From: Rhizobium cauense
GTDB taxonomy: Bacteria; Pseudomonadota; Alphaproteobacteria; Rhizobiales; Rhizobiaceae
DNA length: 64,000 nucleotides
Assembly: GCF_019511525.1 (NCBI RefSeq)
Contig: NZ_JAEUAT010000004.1
Span: forward strand, 419,194-483,193
Direction of reading: 5' to 3'
This document shows positions 62,778-64,000 of this stretch, one piece after another. The notes below the pieces were generated by a model, which saw only the letters and a program-made list of their open reading frames with translations, was not told the origin of the DNA and did no database searches. The translations under genes and the position numbers were made by a program. Numbering within the stretch: the stretch's first letter is position 1; each line of letters begins with the position of its first letter.

Positions 62778-63284
62778 TCAATTTCGGCGCAGGCTGATCT
62801 CGCTCGTGACCACCTTCTGACCGGATGCAGGGTCAACGTCGACAGTTCTTATGCGTATCGCGTTTGCGTCGACACGCTCGATCGTCATGTTGGCGGTGCG
62901 ATCACCGTTGATTACCCTTGACCAGCGCACAGCGAGATTGATGGCATCACCGCTACGGCTCCCGCGCAAGCCGGACACGCCCCCCGACGGGCCAATGTAG
63001 CTGCCCGCATATTGCGCGCCACTCACCTTGAGATTGGCCGAAACCGCTCGCGTGACCACGATCATGCCTCTGCAGGTTCCCTTCATCGAGAGCACTTCAC
63101 CGCTTGCCTGGGTCTTGAAATTGCAGTCGAGATTGATGGGCGAAGAAGACGTCGTGCGCTTCATCATGCCCCCACCTGTCCAGTCACCCGCAAGCGATTG
63201 CAGGAAAGGGGCTTCATCGGCAAATGCTGCGCCGGTCGTTGCCCAGATCAGCGCGGTCACAGCGGCATGTCGGCAGCACTTCAT
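62778..63284 (-). CDS. Exported hypothetical protein
   Basis: A 168-residue exported protein with a clear signal peptide (MKCCRHAAVTALIWATTGAAFA) and a beta-rich domain starting LQSLAGDWTGGGMMKR. The N-terminal GDW motif and the mid-strand GRAQYAGSYIGPSGG-type Gly pattern resemble small lipocalin-like rhizobial proteins of unknown function (DUF1579-type at best). Length is complete. It stands 98 bases from the CbpA-like gene and is not clearly operon-linked. Confidence 0.75.
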   Translation of the reverse strand: MKCCRHAAVTALIWATTGAAFADEAPFLQSLAGDWTGGGMMKRTTSSSPINLDCNFKTQASGEVLSMKGTCRGMIVVTRAVSANLKVSGAQYAGSYIGPSGGVSGLRGSRSGDAINLAVRWSRVINGDRTANMTIERVDANAIRIRTVDVDPASGQKVVTSEISLRRN

Positions 63285-63896
63285 GACGTCCTCCCATGGA
63301 GATGATCAGGAATGCTTTGCTATGCTCTAAGTTCCTCCCAGCGTAGGGATCCAGGCAGGATGCCCAAGGAAAGGGGGGCGTGCAAGCCGATTTCGTCAGG
63401 CGCAGCCATGATGTCAGCCGCCAACGCCTCTCCTTGATGAATGATCGCGCCGGCGGATGTGTACGTTACAAAACCACAAGCATATGGAATAACCTCGTTC
63501 CGAGTGCGTCTTTTTGTGAGTATTGAAGGACTACGACGCCGACCACCATTGGAATGGCAAGAGCGCTGGACTCCAAGTCCAACACGCCGGCTGCTTCAGC
63601 GCCAGCTTGAGAAGGCTGAGCAGATAGTAGCTCATTACGGGATTCTCTCCGCCGGGCCGCGGCCATTCCCCCACAGCATGTAGCCTTCGACCCTGGGTAT
63701 GAACTGGGAATAGCGTCACCGCGGGCTATGATCAGGCCCCGCGCTAGAAAGCATCATACCCTAATGGACTGGGTGTGCCCTTTCGTATCGGCCATTTAGA
63801 CCTCGGGATAGATCCTCATGGACTGCCGAGGAGCTATGCTCGGATCATGCATCGCGAATTGCGTCTTTGCCCGACAGCCGAAAAAGGGAAACTCGA
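63285..63896. other. Intergenic region, no convincing gene
   Basis: About 610 bases with only short frames on both strands (e.g. 63441-63683 plus, 63466-63666 minus) and no recognisable protein, RNA or repeat. The end carries AAAAAGGGAA, a likely ribosome binding site for the next gene. Confidence 0.4.
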
Positions 63897-64000
63897 ATGC
63901 GCCAGTTCCTAGTCGCTTTTTGCCTCCTTACATCTTCATTTGTGATCTGCCCCTCCGTGTCTGCACCACCCGCGTTGGCTCACGATGGCGGTCACGGGGG
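63897..64000 (+). CDS. Exported protein, 5' part only (cut by window end)
   Basis: An open frame from ATG 63897 to the end of the window. The visible part is a signal peptide (MRQFLVAFCLLTSSFVICPS then VSAPPALA) followed by HDGGHGG. AAAGGGAA lies about 7 to 14 bases upstream. A His/Gly-rich start to the mature part is seen, but the function cannot be told from 34 residues. Confidence 0.55.
   Translation, partial: MRQFLVAFCLLTSSFVICPSVSAPPALAHDGGHG

Overview
The window looks like a replicon (chromosome, chromid or megaplasmid) of a nitrogen-cycling alphaproteobacterium in the Rhizobiaceae (Ensifer/Sinorhizobium/Rhizobium type). The main grounds are a eukaryotic-type glutamine synthetase (glnII) with a divergent gstI-like small gene, an ExsH/PlyA-type secreted glycanase beside its own type I exporter, rhizobial polysaccharide genes, a NadQ-type regulator ahead of nadABC, and GC-rich, densely packed operons. 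Family names come from reading the translated proteins; no database search was possible.

Layout. 0-2.1 kb: amino-acid-type ABC importer (two permeases and an ATPase; the binding protein is presumably just outside). 2.5-4.9 kb: a TIM-barrel sugar isomerase-like gene, then an AhpD-type carboxymuconolactone decarboxylase gene and the ECF41-type sigma factor that probably drives it from a textbook promoter. 5-10.7 kb: a complete ABC importer joined to a glycerophosphodiester phosphodiesterase and, convergently, an inositol monophosphatase-like gene; together they suggest uptake and breakdown of a glycerophosphodiester. 10.8-11.4 kb: periplasmic L,D-transpeptidase. 12-37 kb: a large polysaccharide region with a type I secretion system and RTX/GH16 glycanase, several glycosyltransferases, two Wzy-like polymerases/ligases, a GumC/Wzz-like protein, a Wzx flippase, a Tat-exported GH10 enzyme, a tandem alpha/beta-hydrolase protein, and a three-gene module (dehydratase, reductase/epimerase, phosphosugar transferase) resembling the UDP-QuiNAc initiation genes of R. 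etli. Small unrelated genes (SPW protein, Ca2+/H+ antiporter, GFA protein) sit inside it.

37.7-46 kb: DeoR regulator, YbaK protein, Tim44-like protein, J-domain protein, panC-panB, a flavoprotein, and the gstI/glnII pair with a sigma-54 promoter. 46.2-50.8 kb: the most novel part, a SARP/TPR-type regulator followed by a 43-codon ORF with a strong ribosome binding site, a YcaO gene and a TfuA gene, then an 89-residue unknown. YcaO plus TfuA is the thioamide-forming enzyme pair, so this looks like an undescribed peptide-modification cassette. 50.8-56.4 kb: XRE regulator and a yhiI-rbbA-yhhJ-like export operon. 56.5-60.8 kb: nadQ-like regulator and nadABC, with two matching inverted repeats in front of nadA. 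60.9-64 kb: cupin protein, CbpM/CbpA chaperone pair, a secreted hypothetical protein, and the start of another secreted protein cut by the window end.

No rRNA, tRNA, CRISPR array, insertion sequence or integrase was recognised.
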